From the NCBI RefSeq assembly GCF_000179915.2, contig NC_014963.1, forward strand, positions 3,844,001-3,908,000: a stretch of DNA of 64,000 nucleotides. The letters are read 5' to 3'. A program made the position numbers and the translations under genes. The notes beneath the pieces are model-generated. The model had not been told where the DNA came from. It did no database searches and saw only the letters and a list, made by a program, of their open reading frames with translations. The first letter of the stretch is position 1, and each line of letters starts with the position of its first letter. The stretch comes from Terriglobus saanensis SP1PR4 (GTDB lineage Bacteria > Acidobacteriota > Terriglobia > Terriglobales > Acidobacteriaceae). This document shows positions 40,233-49,246 of this stretch, one piece after another.

Positions 40233-41207
40233 TTACTGCGGCAGCGCCACCACAGTTCCCTCAGCGATCTGCTTATCCAAAATAAGCTTCTCCGCCACAG
40301 CCGCCTCGATCTCCGAGTTCACCTCGGCCCCCAGCAGCAACATCAACCCCGCAACATAAAACCACGTCAACAGAATGATCACCGCCCCCAGCGACCCATA
40401 CGTCACCGAGTAGCTATCGAACCAGTGCAGATACAGACGCAGCCCCAACGACCCCAGCACCCACCCCAGAAGCCCAATCGCACTCCCCGGACTGAACCAG
40501 TGCCACTTCCGTTTTTGCACGTCCGGCGAAAAGAAGTAGAGCAGTGCGAAGATCAGCACCATCAGCAGCGTCGCCACAATCCACGCTACCGTCCGTGTGG
40601 CAATGGAGACCGCAATCGCTCCGGAAAACTTGTAGCGGACCAGTTCCGCGCCGATCGATCCGCCCAGAAGCGCACCTAAAGCGGCCGTCAACACCAGGGA
40701 AACCGCGATCGTCAGGACCATCGCCTCGCCACGTGCCCGCCAGTAGCTCCGCGTCTCCTTCACCTTGTAGACCGCGTTCAGCGTGTCCTGGATGGCGCTC
40801 ACGCCCACACTCGCAGACCACAACGCCGTCAAAAGCCCCAGCGTCACCTTCCGGGTGGAACTCGCCTGCGTCGTCTGGTGGAAGGTGTCCATCACAATAC
40901 CAAACGCGGCCGGAGGGACCAGCGAAGCGATTTTGTCCAGCAACTGGACATAGATATGGGTAGCACTCTTAGCCGCCAACCCCATCACAGACGACATTGC
41001 AATCAGTGTAGGAAACAATGCAAAGAAGAAGTAATAGGCCAGTTGCGAAGCCCGTCCAAAGAGATTGTCCTCAATCACTGCGGTCCACGTGCGCTTCGCC
41101 ACCACTTTGACGGGAACGCCGCACAGGTCCCACATCCCCTCAAGTGGGCTGTGCGACACATATTCCCAGACGCTCCGTTCCGCTGGCGGACAGGACTGTT
41201 CAAACAC
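40233..41207 (-). CDS. YihY/BrkB family inner-membrane protein
   Basis: A 324-residue membrane protein with about six hydrophobic segments. RASQLAYYFFFALFPTLIAM begins the first; WSASVGVSAIQDTLNAVYKV, and the late ILLTWFYVAGLMLLLGAEVN, are family landmarks. The family was once called ribonuclease BN, which is not correct; its role is unknown. The N-terminal 20 residues before the conserved part vary among members, so the start is uncertain. Confidence 0.87.
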   Translation of the reverse strand: MFEQSCPPAERSVWEYVSHSPLEGMWDLCGVPVKVVAKRTWTAVIEDNLFGRASQLAYYFFFALFPTLIAMSSVMGLAAKSATHIYVQLLDKIASLVPPAAFGIVMDTFHQTTQASSTRKVTLGLLTALWSASVGVSAIQDTLNAVYKVKETRSYWRARGEAMVLTIAVSLVLTAALGALLGGSIGAELVRYKFSGAIAVSIATRTVAWIVATLLMVLIFALLYFFSPDVQKRKWHWFSPGSAIGLLGWVLGSLGLRLYLHWFDSYSVTYGSLGAVIILLTWFYVAGLMLLLGAEVNSEIEAAVAEKLILDKQIAEGTVVALPQ

Positions 41208-41277
41208 GACGCACCTCAGGCCATGAGATGCAAGCGCAGGAATCCACGGCTACCGCCATTTCATCCAATCTTCAACC

Positions 41278-42201
41278 ATGCCCCGTCAACATCCTCCCAT
41301 CGTCAACAAACTCCTCCAGCTCTGGAACGTCGTCCGCGAATCTCATCGCCAGCCCATCGCGGGAACCCAACAAAAGCCGCGCCTCGTCTCCGCAGAAGAA
41401 GTCGGCGCCACCTTCATCGGCCATTCCTCCTTCCTCCTGCAGATCGGAGGAAAGAACGTCCTCATCGATCCGGTCTTCTCCCGATACCTGATTCTCCTGC
41501 GCCGTCAGCGTCACCCAGGCCTCCGCATCCAGGACCTTCCGCCCATCGACGCAGTGCTTCTCACCCACGCGCACATGGACCATCTCAACCTGCCGTCCCT
41601 GCGCAAGATCATCCGCCGGACCAAGCGCCTGACCGGCCACCCGCCCGAGGCCATCGTCCCTCGCAACGTCTCCGACCTCGTCGCCAAACTCGGCTTCCGC
41701 AAGATCACCGAACTCGAATGGTGGCAGGATACGGTTGTCGAAGAGAGTGAAGTCACCGTCACCATGACCCCCTGCAAACACTGGGGAGCCCGGATGTTCT
41801 CCGACACTCACCGCCACTTCGGCGGATACGTCCTCGCCACGGCCACCCAGTCGATCTACCACTCCGGCGACACTGCCTACTTCTCCGGCTTCCGCGAGAT
41901 CGGCCGTCGCCTCCACCCTCAGACGGCCCTGCTCCCCATCGGCGCTTACTCCCCGGACAGTTACCGTGCCGTCCACACCAGCCCGGAAGAAGCCCTGCAG
42001 GCCTTCCAGGACCTCGGGTCCGCCGCCACCTTCATCCCCATGCACTTCGGCACGTTCCCTCTTGGTCAAGAACCGATGGAAGAACCGCCCCTGCGTCTCC
42101 TGGCCGCCGCAAGGAAAGCAGGCATCGAGGACCAGATTGTCGTGCTTCAGGAGGGAGATACGGCGCGCCTTATTGCCTCACCAGTCATCCAACCTGTATG
42201 A
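41278..42201 (+). CDS. UlaG/RomA-type metallo-beta-lactamase-fold hydrolase
   Basis: A 307-residue metallohydrolase. The zinc motif HAHMDHLNLPS (H-x-H-x-D-H) is at about 98-108, preceded by ATFIGHSSFLLQIGGKNVLI. Later ligands are in CKHWGARM, YHSGDTAYF and MHFGTFPL. This set resembles the NAPE-phospholipase D/UlaG branch. The substrate is unknown. The stop overlaps the next start as ATGA, so it is translationally coupled to a PRISE-type reductase. Confidence 0.88.
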   Translation: MPRQHPPIVNKLLQLWNVVRESHRQPIAGTQQKPRLVSAEEVGATFIGHSSFLLQIGGKNVLIDPVFSRYLILLRRQRHPGLRIQDLPPIDAVLLTHAHMDHLNLPSLRKIIRRTKRLTGHPPEAIVPRNVSDLVAKLGFRKITELEWWQDTVVEESEVTVTMTPCKHWGARMFSDTHRHFGGYVLATATQSIYHSGDTAYFSGFREIGRRLHPQTALLPIGAYSPDSYRAVHTSPEEALQAFQDLGSAATFIPMHFGTFPLGQEPMEEPPLRLLAAARKAGIEDQIVVLQEGDTARLIASPVIQPV

Positions 42202-43277
42202 CTTCGCAATCGAACTCCGCGCGTACAGCACTCGTCGTCGGCGCAACCGGCATCACGGGACTCTCCCTGACCTCTCATCTCGCGCGCAATCAGTGGCAAG
42301 TCCTTGGCCTCGCCCGCAAGCCGCAGGCGTCTGCTGGAGTGACACCCATCGCCGCGGACCTTCAAAATCCTGACTCCGTCCGCGCGGCTCTCAAGGACCA
42401 GAAGATCACTGACATCTTTCTCAATGTCTGGTCGCGTCAGGCCAACGAAGCGGAGAACGTCCGCGTCAACGGAGACATGCTGCGCAACCTCTTCTGGGCG
42501 CTTCCGGCCAACATCGAATTGCAGCACATCGCTCTCGTCACAGGAACCAAACAGTATCTTGGCCCCTTCGAAAGCTACGGCCAGACCTCTGCCGAAACTC
42601 CCTTCCGGGAAGACACGCCCCGCCTGCCCGGTTTGAACTTCTACTACACGCAGGAAGACATCGTCGTTGAAGAAGCAGCGAAGCGCAACGCGACATGGAA
42701 CGTCCATCGTCCGCACACCGTCATCGGATACGCCCGTGGCAATGCGATGAACATGGGCACAACGCTCGCCGTCTACGCTACGCTCTGCCGCAAGACGGGC
42801 GAGCCCTTCATCTTCCCCGGTTCGCATCTGCAATGGAACGCCATCACCGACGTCACCGACGCACGCATCCTCGCGCAGCATCTGGAGTGGGCCGCACTCA
42901 CACCGGCGGCCCACAACGAAGCCTTCAACATCGTGAACGGAGACACCTTCCGCTGGCGCTGGCTCTGGCCCCAGATCGCCGCCTACTTTGGCATCGAACC
43001 GCAGGGGCCTCCGGAAGCTATTGCACCGCTCGATGACCGCATGGAGAAGGCTGCGGGTCTATGGAAGGCCATCGCCGCAAAACACAACCTCGCCGAAGAC
43101 AACATTGACAAGCTCGTCTCCTGGTGGCACACCGATGGCGATCTCGGACGCCAGCTCGAATGCGTCAACGACATGACGAAGAGCCGACTGCTCGGCTTCA
43201 CCGCTCTGCAGCCAACTCCACAATCTTTCTTCGACCTTTTTGATGAGCTGAAAAAAGACCGTACTATCCCCGCATAG
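42198..43277 (+). CDS. PRISE-type (progesterone 5-beta-reductase/iridoid-synthase-like) SDR protein
   Basis: A 359-residue extended short-chain dehydrogenase with VVGATGITGLSLTSHLA for NADPH binding, LARKP, and DIFLNVWSRQ. The pairing of LNFYYTQEDIV with the lysine in LVTGTKQYLGPFE is typical of PRISE enzymes, which reduce activated alkenes (enones). The C-terminal part continues as in the plant and bacterial members. The substrate in bacteria is unknown. It is coupled to the MBL hydrolase upstream and ends in a strong terminator. Confidence 0.85.
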   Translation: MTSQSNSARTALVVGATGITGLSLTSHLARNQWQVLGLARKPQASAGVTPIAADLQNPDSVRAALKDQKITDIFLNVWSRQANEAENVRVNGDMLRNLFWALPANIELQHIALVTGTKQYLGPFESYGQTSAETPFREDTPRLPGLNFYYTQEDIVVEEAAKRNATWNVHRPHTVIGYARGNAMNMGTTLAVYATLCRKTGEPFIFPGSHLQWNAITDVTDARILAQHLEWAALTPAAHNEAFNIVNGDTFRWRWLWPQIAAYFGIEPQGPPEAIAPLDDRMEKAAGLWKAIAAKHNLAEDNIDKLVSWWHTDGDLGRQLECVNDMTKSRLLGFTALQPTPQSFFDLFDELKKDRTIPA

Positions 43278-43282
43278 AGACC

Positions 43283-43314
43283 AAGGGTGAGCGCACTCCC
43301 GCGCTCACCCTTCC
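43283..43314 (+). terminator. Terminator after the MBL-PRISE pair
   Basis: AAGGGTGAGCGC pairs with GCGCTCACCCTT around ACTCCC: a 12-bp stem with a short T tail. Confidence 0.75.
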
Positions 43315-43718
43315 GCACAAAGATTCTCTCTTCATATTTCAGAACACTAAATTTCCGCAAACGGGAATCTGCGATCTCTCCTGTCAAAAAATAATCTTCT
43401 CTTCATATACTTCTCCTGCGAACAGGCTGTCTTCGAACGAACATATTCGTAGACCGCGCGAGGCTGTGTACAGTAACTTCCCTTCCCAGATGCTGTATGT
43501 TGCAAATTCCCATATCAGTACTGAAGCAGTAAGCGCAGCGCGGTCACTGGAATAAGAGACCTGCTTCGGTGTTCTTCCCACTAAGCAACAGACCTCGGGT
43601 GATTTTTCGTTGGGATGTGTGGCAGAAAGGAATGTTTCTGGAGCCAACATTCTCTTGTGCGCGAATGTTGCCGCGCAAACCATTCTCTTCAACTGGAAAG
43701 ATTTGAAAGGAAAGTGAA
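43315..43718. other. Intergenic stretch before the secreted malectin-like protein
   Basis: About 400 bases with no gene I can support. A minus-strand frame covers it but runs into the next gene and shows no family features. TTCTCTTCATAT occurs twice, at about 43325 and 43391. A ribosome site, AAAGGAAAG, lies at the right-hand end. Confidence 0.45.
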
Positions 43719-45074
43719 ATGAAAAACGCATTACTCGCCTTATTGCTGATGCTTTCGTTAGGAGCAGGCACCATGCTGGCTCAAGATTCTGGAGCATGTC
43801 CGACACCGCAACCGACCTCGAAAGGCAATGGCCTAGTCGCTGGTGTGCCGGTAGACGGTGGTGGACTGAGGTATTACTTTCCCGATGCTCTGCTCGGAGG
43901 ATTTGATTGTTTTGAACAGTTGAAGTCCTGGTTCCCTTCCACGATTGCGTCCACAGGTTCAATCAACCCGAAACATATCGTGGTAGACATGGCCTACGCC
44001 GATGAAGGCACAGCAACCTTCTTCAACGTGGTCGTTCCCGTCGCTGGCGCTTACACTCTGGATTTCCGCTACGCCTTTGAGGAGGGTCTCTATCCTGGCG
44101 TGAAGGACAGGCCAGAAGGAATCACCGTGAATGGAGTTCTCATCACAAATGATATGCATTTCCCGGAGACCGGAAGCTTTGAGGTCTATCAGGACCAGAC
44201 CATCGTGGTTCCTCTTGTAGCCGGAAAAAATACAGTCCAGATGACGAACATCGCCGCCCAAAGCGTCTCACGAGTCGACTCCATGACGGTCACACCGTAC
44301 AACGGTGCTGTCCCCTGCGAGGGCCTGCCGACTGCCATCAGCGGTCTGAGTGCCCAGGCAGCCTCTACCACCCAGATCAACCTTAACTGGAATGCAAGTA
44401 CCGCCCCCATGAACTGCGGCAGCGTTACATATAACGTCTATCGCAGCACAACACCTGCATTCACGCCCTCCGGTTCAAGCCTGATCGCCAGCCAACTCAT
44501 CACGCCGCAATACAGCGATACCAATCCGGTTTGCGACACGACCTACTACTATGCCGTTGCGGCCGCCGATCCCAATGGCACCTCGTCGACTTCGAACCAG
44601 GTCACCGTTGCAACAAATGAGTGCCCTGCAGTCGGAAACGTGCAGATCAATGCTGGCGGCCCGGAAGTGGATCCCTTCGTTGCAGATATTGACTTTGCAG
44701 GTGGAGGCAAACAAAATCACACCAATACCATTGACCTGACCGCAGTCCCCAACCCTGCACCCATGGCGGTCTATCAGAGCGCACACACAGGAAACTTCAC
44801 TTACACGATTCCCGGCTTCAACCACGGATCGACTCACACGATCCGGCTGCACTTTGCCGAGACTTACTTCAAAGTAGCGGGTGCCCGCACCTTCAACGTA
44901 ACGATCAACGGCAATACTGCGTTGACTAACTTCGATATCTTTGCGGCGTCCGGTGGAATCAATAAGGCCATCGTGGAAGAGTTCACCCTTCCTGCCAGCG
45001 ACTCCGGCAGCTACGTCATCAGCTTCGCTTCCGTCGTCAACTCCTCGCTCCTGAGCGGAATTGAAATTCACTAA
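43719..45074 (+). CDS. Secreted multi-domain protein: CBM-like, fibronectin III and malectin-like domains
   Basis: A 451-residue exported protein with a signal peptide ending near TMLAQ. Residues 60-200 look like a CBM6/35-type beta-sandwich (VVVPVAGAYTLDFRYAFE). Residues 207-300 are a fibronectin III repeat (LSAQAASTTQINLNWNAS). Residues 308-450 resemble a malectin/di-glucose-binding domain (VQINAGGPEVDPFVADIDF, then HTIRLHFAETYFKVAGARTF). No catalytic domain is present, so it is probably a carbohydrate-binding surface or matrix protein. Codon use seems richer in A/T than its neighbours. Confidence 0.8.
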   Translation: MKNALLALLLMLSLGAGTMLAQDSGACPTPQPTSKGNGLVAGVPVDGGGLRYYFPDALLGGFDCFEQLKSWFPSTIASTGSINPKHIVVDMAYADEGTATFFNVVVPVAGAYTLDFRYAFEEGLYPGVKDRPEGITVNGVLITNDMHFPETGSFEVYQDQTIVVPLVAGKNTVQMTNIAAQSVSRVDSMTVTPYNGAVPCEGLPTAISGLSAQAASTTQINLNWNASTAPMNCGSVTYNVYRSTTPAFTPSGSSLIASQLITPQYSDTNPVCDTTYYYAVAAADPNGTSSTSNQVTVATNECPAVGNVQINAGGPEVDPFVADIDFAGGGKQNHTNTIDLTAVPNPAPMAVYQSAHTGNFTYTIPGFNHGSTHTIRLHFAETYFKVAGARTFNVTINGNTALTNFDIFAASGGINKAIVEEFTLPASDSGSYVISFASVVNSSLLSGIEIH

Positions 45075-45085
45075 ACCTTAAACAA

Positions 45086-45118
45086 TCTCGCCCGCGGGTA
45101 AGTTACCCGCGGGCGAGA
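45086..45118 (+). terminator. Strong hairpin after the malectin-like gene
   Basis: TCTCGCCCGCGGGTAA and TTACCCGCGGGCGAGA form a nearly uninterrupted stem. It separates the plus-strand gene from the convergent peptidase gene and could act in both directions. Confidence 0.7.
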
Positions 45119-45162
45119 TACATTCGATGGTTATTAAGTGGCTCGGAAGATCTAAGACCAAC

Positions 45163-46998
45163 TTATTTCTCCACCGTCCAACCGACCTTTGTCCCGTTCT
45201 TTGCGTTCTGCTCTTTGAGCCATTTCGTCAACGGAGCAAAGTACTCAAGCATGGGACCGGCATCGAGATGATCGCTGCCTGTCATCTCCTTGAGCGTCTT
45301 CTGCCAGGGCTGGCTCTGCCCCTTCTCAAGCATTGCATTCAGCCTGTCGCCCGCCGCCTTGCTTCCATAGAACGAGCACCGGTTGAGAGGCCCCTTGTAT
45401 CCGCTCGCCTCGCACATCGCCTTGTAAAACTGGAACTGATAGATACGCGCCAGGAAGTAACGCGCATATGGCACATTTCCCGGAATGTGATACTTCGCAC
45501 CAGGATCGAAGTCTGCCTCCGTACGTGCGATCGGAGGAGCAACGCCCTGGTACTTCTCGCGCAGCTCCCACCATGCCTTGTTGTAATCCCCAGGCTTCGT
45601 CTCTCCGCTAAAGACCTGCCATCTCCACTTATCCATCAAAAGGCCAAACGGCAAAAACGCGATCTTATCCAGCGCGGTTCTCAGCTGCAAAGGAATGTCC
45701 GCCTCAGGCGGAGGAACAGTCTCGATGAGCTTCAGCGTCTTCAGATACTCCGGCGTGATCGACAACGCCACGGCATCCCCAATCGCTTCGTGGAACCCAT
45801 CGTTCGCTCCGTTGCGAAAGAGGAATGGCTGCTTCCGGTACGCCCTCTGATACATGTTGTGACCGAGCTCGTGATGCACCGTGACAAAGTCCACATCGTC
45901 CACGTGGATACACATCTTCAGCCGCAGATCGAGATCGTTATCCAGGTCCCACGCACTCGCATGACAGACAACGTCTCTATCTGCCGGACGAGTAAACTGC
46001 GACCTCTGCCAGAACGTATCCGGCAGCTCCGCAAATCCGAGTGAGTGAAAGAACCCTTCGCCAAACTTCGCCATCTGCTTCCCCGCTTCAAGCGGTGGCA
46101 CATTCCCAATCCGCGTCTTTAGAGCAGCCTCAAGGTCATACGTCTTCACGGCATCCGCGGGGGCTACGAGGTCATAGACATTGCCCCACTCCTGCGCCCA
46201 CATATTGCCCAGCAGATGCGCGGGAATCATGCCGTCCTTCCGTTCCGCCGCAGCACCGTACTTCTTGATCAATCCCGCACGCACATACGCATGCAGTTCC
46301 TGATAGAACGGCTGAAGTTGACCCCACACACGATCCAACTCCGCCGAAAACTCTTCGGGCTTCATGTCATACCCGGCACGCCACAGATCGCCTGTGTCTT
46401 TGAAGCCGAACTCCTTCGCACCCTGATTCGACAGCTCCACCAAGCGCTCATACTTCGGCCGCATGGGCACGCTGACCTTGTGCCAACCCACCCAAAGATC
46501 TTCCAGCTCCTTCGCATCGTGGCTCTTCGCCATCACAACATCGATCTGGTCGATCCCAAGGCACTTCGTCTTGTCTCCACCAACGCAGTACTTGCCCTTG
46601 CCATACATCCCATCCAGAGAAGCACTCACTTGCGTCAACTCCGCCAGCAGCTTCTCATCCGTGGGAGAGCCGTTCAGCTTCAGCAACATAAACTTCCGCT
46701 GCATGTCGGTAGACAAGCCCTTCAGCCCATCGAAGCGACGAGCCTCAATCACTGCACGATTCGCGCGCGCCGCAAAGCGCTCATTCGCCTTGGCCGCAAT
46801 GGCTTCGGTGTCGTCGTTGATGAAGGTCTCCTGTACCCAGGCCGCACGTTGTGCCTCATTCGCCGCCGTCAGCAGATCGGCCTCAGTGGCCGCCATCCAC
46901 TTTTCGGCTTCGGCGGGTGAAGGAGGAGCACCCTGCGAGAAGAGCGCAGGGACAAACGACATCGCTAAAACAAGGGCAAGAAAACGAGAGCTTCGCAT
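45163..46998 (-). CDS. M2-family (ACE-like) peptidyl-dipeptidase
   Basis: About 611 residues with a signal peptide ending near ALFSQG. It is the bacterial relative of angiotensin-converting enzyme and removes C-terminal dipeptides. The zinc site is HHELGHNMYQ, with the third ligand expected in the downstream NDGFHEAIGDA. AEWKWMAAT-like N-terminal helices and a long helical fold match the family. The ATG at 46998 gives a good signal peptide; the frame opens 13 codons earlier at 47037. The role is probably peptide scavenging outside the cytoplasm. Confidence 0.9.
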   Translation of the reverse strand: MRSSRFLALVLAMSFVPALFSQGAPPSPAEAEKWMAATEADLLTAANEAQRAAWVQETFINDDTEAIAAKANERFAARANRAVIEARRFDGLKGLSTDMQRKFMLLKLNGSPTDEKLLAELTQVSASLDGMYGKGKYCVGGDKTKCLGIDQIDVVMAKSHDAKELEDLWVGWHKVSVPMRPKYERLVELSNQGAKEFGFKDTGDLWRAGYDMKPEEFSAELDRVWGQLQPFYQELHAYVRAGLIKKYGAAAERKDGMIPAHLLGNMWAQEWGNVYDLVAPADAVKTYDLEAALKTRIGNVPPLEAGKQMAKFGEGFFHSLGFAELPDTFWQRSQFTRPADRDVVCHASAWDLDNDLDLRLKMCIHVDDVDFVTVHHELGHNMYQRAYRKQPFLFRNGANDGFHEAIGDAVALSITPEYLKTLKLIETVPPPEADIPLQLRTALDKIAFLPFGLLMDKWRWQVFSGETKPGDYNKAWWELREKYQGVAPPIARTEADFDPGAKYHIPGNVPYARYFLARIYQFQFYKAMCEASGYKGPLNRCSFYGSKAAGDRLNAMLEKGQSQPWQKTLKEMTGSDHLDAGPMLEYFAPLTKWLKEQNAKNGTKVGWTVEK

Positions 46999-47065
46999 GC
47001 CGAAAAGTCTATCGCACAAATTAAACGTATGTGTCATGTAGCGCTATCGATACGAGCCTCGCCCC

Positions 47066-47252
47066 GTGCCCCATTCTTTCGCAGCTTTATCGCGAAAGAG
47101 TGGGATCGCGCAGAGCGCACAAACCAGACTTGTTAGGAACGCGAAAAAAGCAGATCCCTTCGCTACGCTACGGGATGACAAAGTAGAACAAAAAACGGGT
47201 GCCCCATACATCGCGCTCTTTGCGATGTGTGGGTTATGCGCAAAGCGCATCC
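47066..47252. repeat. Composite of repeats B, A and C
   Basis: Repeat B is at 47066-47124, inverted A at 47141-47185 and C at 47198-47252. Here the C stem is CCCATACATCGC with GCGATGTGTGGG, not the TGTCCC type seen at 40101, while the flanks are the same. It lies upstream of the M2 peptidase start and downstream of the DUF167 stop. Confidence 0.75.
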
Positions 47253-47260
47253 AGAACACC

Positions 47261-47554
47261 TCACCCTAACTCCACACCCAAAACTCCATCCACCACCTGC
47301 GAAGAAGTAACCCCCAACACCTTAACCACCTTCGACCGCGAGCTCACCCCACTCAGGATCTCCACGCTCATTCGCGGTACGTCCAGTAGAGTAGCAACAA
47401 ACCGCACCAGCGCCTCGTTCGCCTTGCCATCCACCGCAGGCGCAACCAGCGCGATCTTCACCGCCTCGCCATAGATCCCAACCACCCCAGAACGCTTCGC
47501 CCCTGGCTGCACACGCACCGCAAAGGTCACCCCACCCGTGACCTCGCGCACCAC
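47261..47554 (-). CDS. DUF167/YggU family protein
   Basis: About 97 residues with the family core VTFAVRVQPGAKRSGVVGIY, DGKANEALVRFVATLL and VEILSGVSSRSKVVKV. Function is unknown. The longer open frame starts at 47629, inside the yggS gene. A GTG at 47554, four bases after the yggS stop, removes the overlap and is preferred. The yggS-yggU association is common in bacteria. Confidence 0.85.
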   Translation of the reverse strand: MVREVTGGVTFAVRVQPGAKRSGVVGIYGEAVKIALVAPAVDGKANEALVRFVATLLDVPRMSVEILSGVSSRSKVVKVLGVTSSQVVDGVLGVELG

Positions 47555-47558
47555 CAGG

Positions 47559-48266
47559 CTAACCGCGAGACCCAAAGATCCCCGTCCCAATCCGCACGCA
47601 CGTCGATCCCTCTTCGATCGCCACGGCAAAATCGTGCGACATGCCCATGCTCAACTCCGGCAGCGCGAGATCGCCATGGAACTCCGAACGCATCGCATCG
47701 CGAATCTCGCGCAGCTTTTTGAAGTAAGGCCGCGCGCCTTCAACATCCTCGGTAAACGCAGGCACCGTCATGAAGCCGCGCACTTCGATGCCATCAAACT
47801 CCAGGATCTCGCGCAACACTCCGGAGAGCGCATACTCAGGCAGACCGTGCTTTGTCTCTTCCTCGGAGAGCTTCACTTCGATCAACACCGGAAGCACCAG
47901 CCCCGACTGCGCCGAAACCGAGTTCAGCTTCGCCGCCACCTTCACTGAATCCACAGCGTCGATGCCAGAGAACGCCCACGCCGCCTTGTTCGCCTTGTTG
48001 CTCTGCAGGTTGCCGATCAGGTGCATCTCCACCTTGGCGACCTCTTCTCCTATGAGCGAGTGCAGTTGGTCGCGCTTGTGCTCCCACTCCTGCACCTTGT
48101 TCTCGCCAAAGAGCGTCTGCCCGGCGCGGTAGGCCTCCGCGAGCATCTGCGGCGGATGCGTCTTCGACACCGCCATCAACTTCACTTCGCTGGCATCCCG
48201 TCCGGCTTTTTCACACGCTGCGGCTATCTCCGCGCGAATTTCACTTAAGTTCTCTGCAATCGACAT
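47559..48266 (-). CDS. YggS-type PLP homeostasis protein
   Basis: A 235-residue PLP-binding protein of the YggS/PROSC family. VKLMAVSKTHPPQMLAEAY holds the PLP lysine (VSKT), then FGENKVQEW and LIGNLQSNKANKA. GMSHDFAVAIEEGSTCVRIG is the phosphate-binding end. The family controls pyridoxal phosphate levels and has no known catalytic role of its own. Confidence 0.93.
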   Translation of the reverse strand: MSIAENLSEIRAEIAAACEKAGRDASEVKLMAVSKTHPPQMLAEAYRAGQTLFGENKVQEWEHKRDQLHSLIGEEVAKVEMHLIGNLQSNKANKAAWAFSGIDAVDSVKVAAKLNSVSAQSGLVLPVLIEVKLSEEETKHGLPEYALSGVLREILEFDGIEVRGFMTVPAFTEDVEGARPYFKKLREIRDAMRSEFHGDLALPELSMGMSHDFAVAIEEGSTCVRIGTGIFGSRG

Positions 48267-48703
48267 AGTTACAGCTTAATGCCCACACGCCTGCATTGAA
48301 AAAGTATGCGGACAGTCTCTCTCCTTATTGATTGGTTCCAACGCTTCAGGAAGCCCTCTATTCTGTCATCCCGTAGCGAAGCGAAGGATCCGCTTTTTTC
48401 TCTGTAAACACCTGATCGCTCTTGGAGCGAACGATGCGCTTCGCGCATAACCCACACATCGCAAAAAGCGCGATGTATGGGGCACCCCGGCTTCAAGTGT
48501 GGATCTTTTCTCTTGTTTTAATTGTAGCGATTCGGAGTAGGTAAATCGGCAGTTTGACATGGACTGTATTACTCATGCTTTCAATCATTTGCGAGGAATA
48601 TTTGTTTGGAGGGGCTTGACAGGTTTTCAAGAAGTCGGCAAAAAAGAAGCAAATCCCTTCGCTCCGCTACGGGATGACAAAGGGTTTCTACGGACGGCAA
48701 GGC
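48267..48703. repeat. Repeat-rich spacer with A, C and A copies
   Basis: About 440 bases without a gene. Repeat A is at 48362-48402, inverted C at 48425-48487 and inverted A at 48640-48683. The intervening 150 bases show nothing recognised. It lies between the yggS start and the end of the next minus-strand gene. Confidence 0.7.
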
Positions 48704-49246
48704 CTACCGTCGAACGGGAATTCCCAACCTGTCACGCCACCGCTCAGCAAACTCCTTCGCCGCAACCCGCCGCACCTTCTCACGCAAAACATCCACCTCC
48801 ACACCAGCACCAGGATCAGTCTCCACCACCAGCGTCCGCGCATCCTTCCACCCCGCAGCCACACCAGCCATCCGGTGAAGATCCACCTCCCGCACCCCGG
48901 CCTTCGCCAACACCCAAACCCGAACCGCAGGCGGATGCTCTCCCTCGTCTCCCATAATGGAGAACGCACGCGACCCCGGCGACCACTGGATCTCCCCCTG
49001 CTGCCAGGCGCTCAGATCCAGATCCGCCACCCACTCTGCACCGTGCAAAACGACAATCCGAGCCGACTCTCCCGAGCTGTAATCAAATCCAACAGAGTAT
49101 TGTCCGTCCGGCGACCTCACCTCGGCCGACTCGCAATGATGCTCGCATTGCAGATCGAAGATCCGCGCCGCCTTCGCCCATCGCGGAGCATGCTCCTGTC
49201 CCCAGGCCACCCCGCTCAACAGTAAAAGAAAAACAACAAACCGCAC
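48704..49246 (-). CDS. Small secreted protein of unknown function
   Basis: About 180 residues. A signal peptide (FVVFLLLLSGVAWGQ) follows a GTG start at 49246 that shares one base with the preceding stop (TAGTG). The mature part has strand-rich segments such as SPDGQYSVGFDYSSGES and LVVETDPGAGVEVDVL, suggesting a beta fold. The frame stays open to 49438, but that part overlaps the DUF4188 gene. No family is recognised. Confidence 0.6.
   Translation of the reverse strand: MRFVVFLLLLSGVAWGQEHAPRWAKAARIFDLQCEHHCESAEVRSPDGQYSVGFDYSSGESARIVVLHGAEWVADLDLSAWQQGEIQWSPGSRAFSIMGDEGEHPPAVRVWVLAKAGVREVDLHRMAGVAAGWKDARTLVVETDPGAGVEVDVLREKVRRVAAKEFAERWRDRLGIPVRR

Noticed and set aside
43384-43962. A 192-residue minus-strand frame before the malectin-like gene
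   Set aside because: It runs through the signal peptide region of the real gene on the other strand and shows no domain features.
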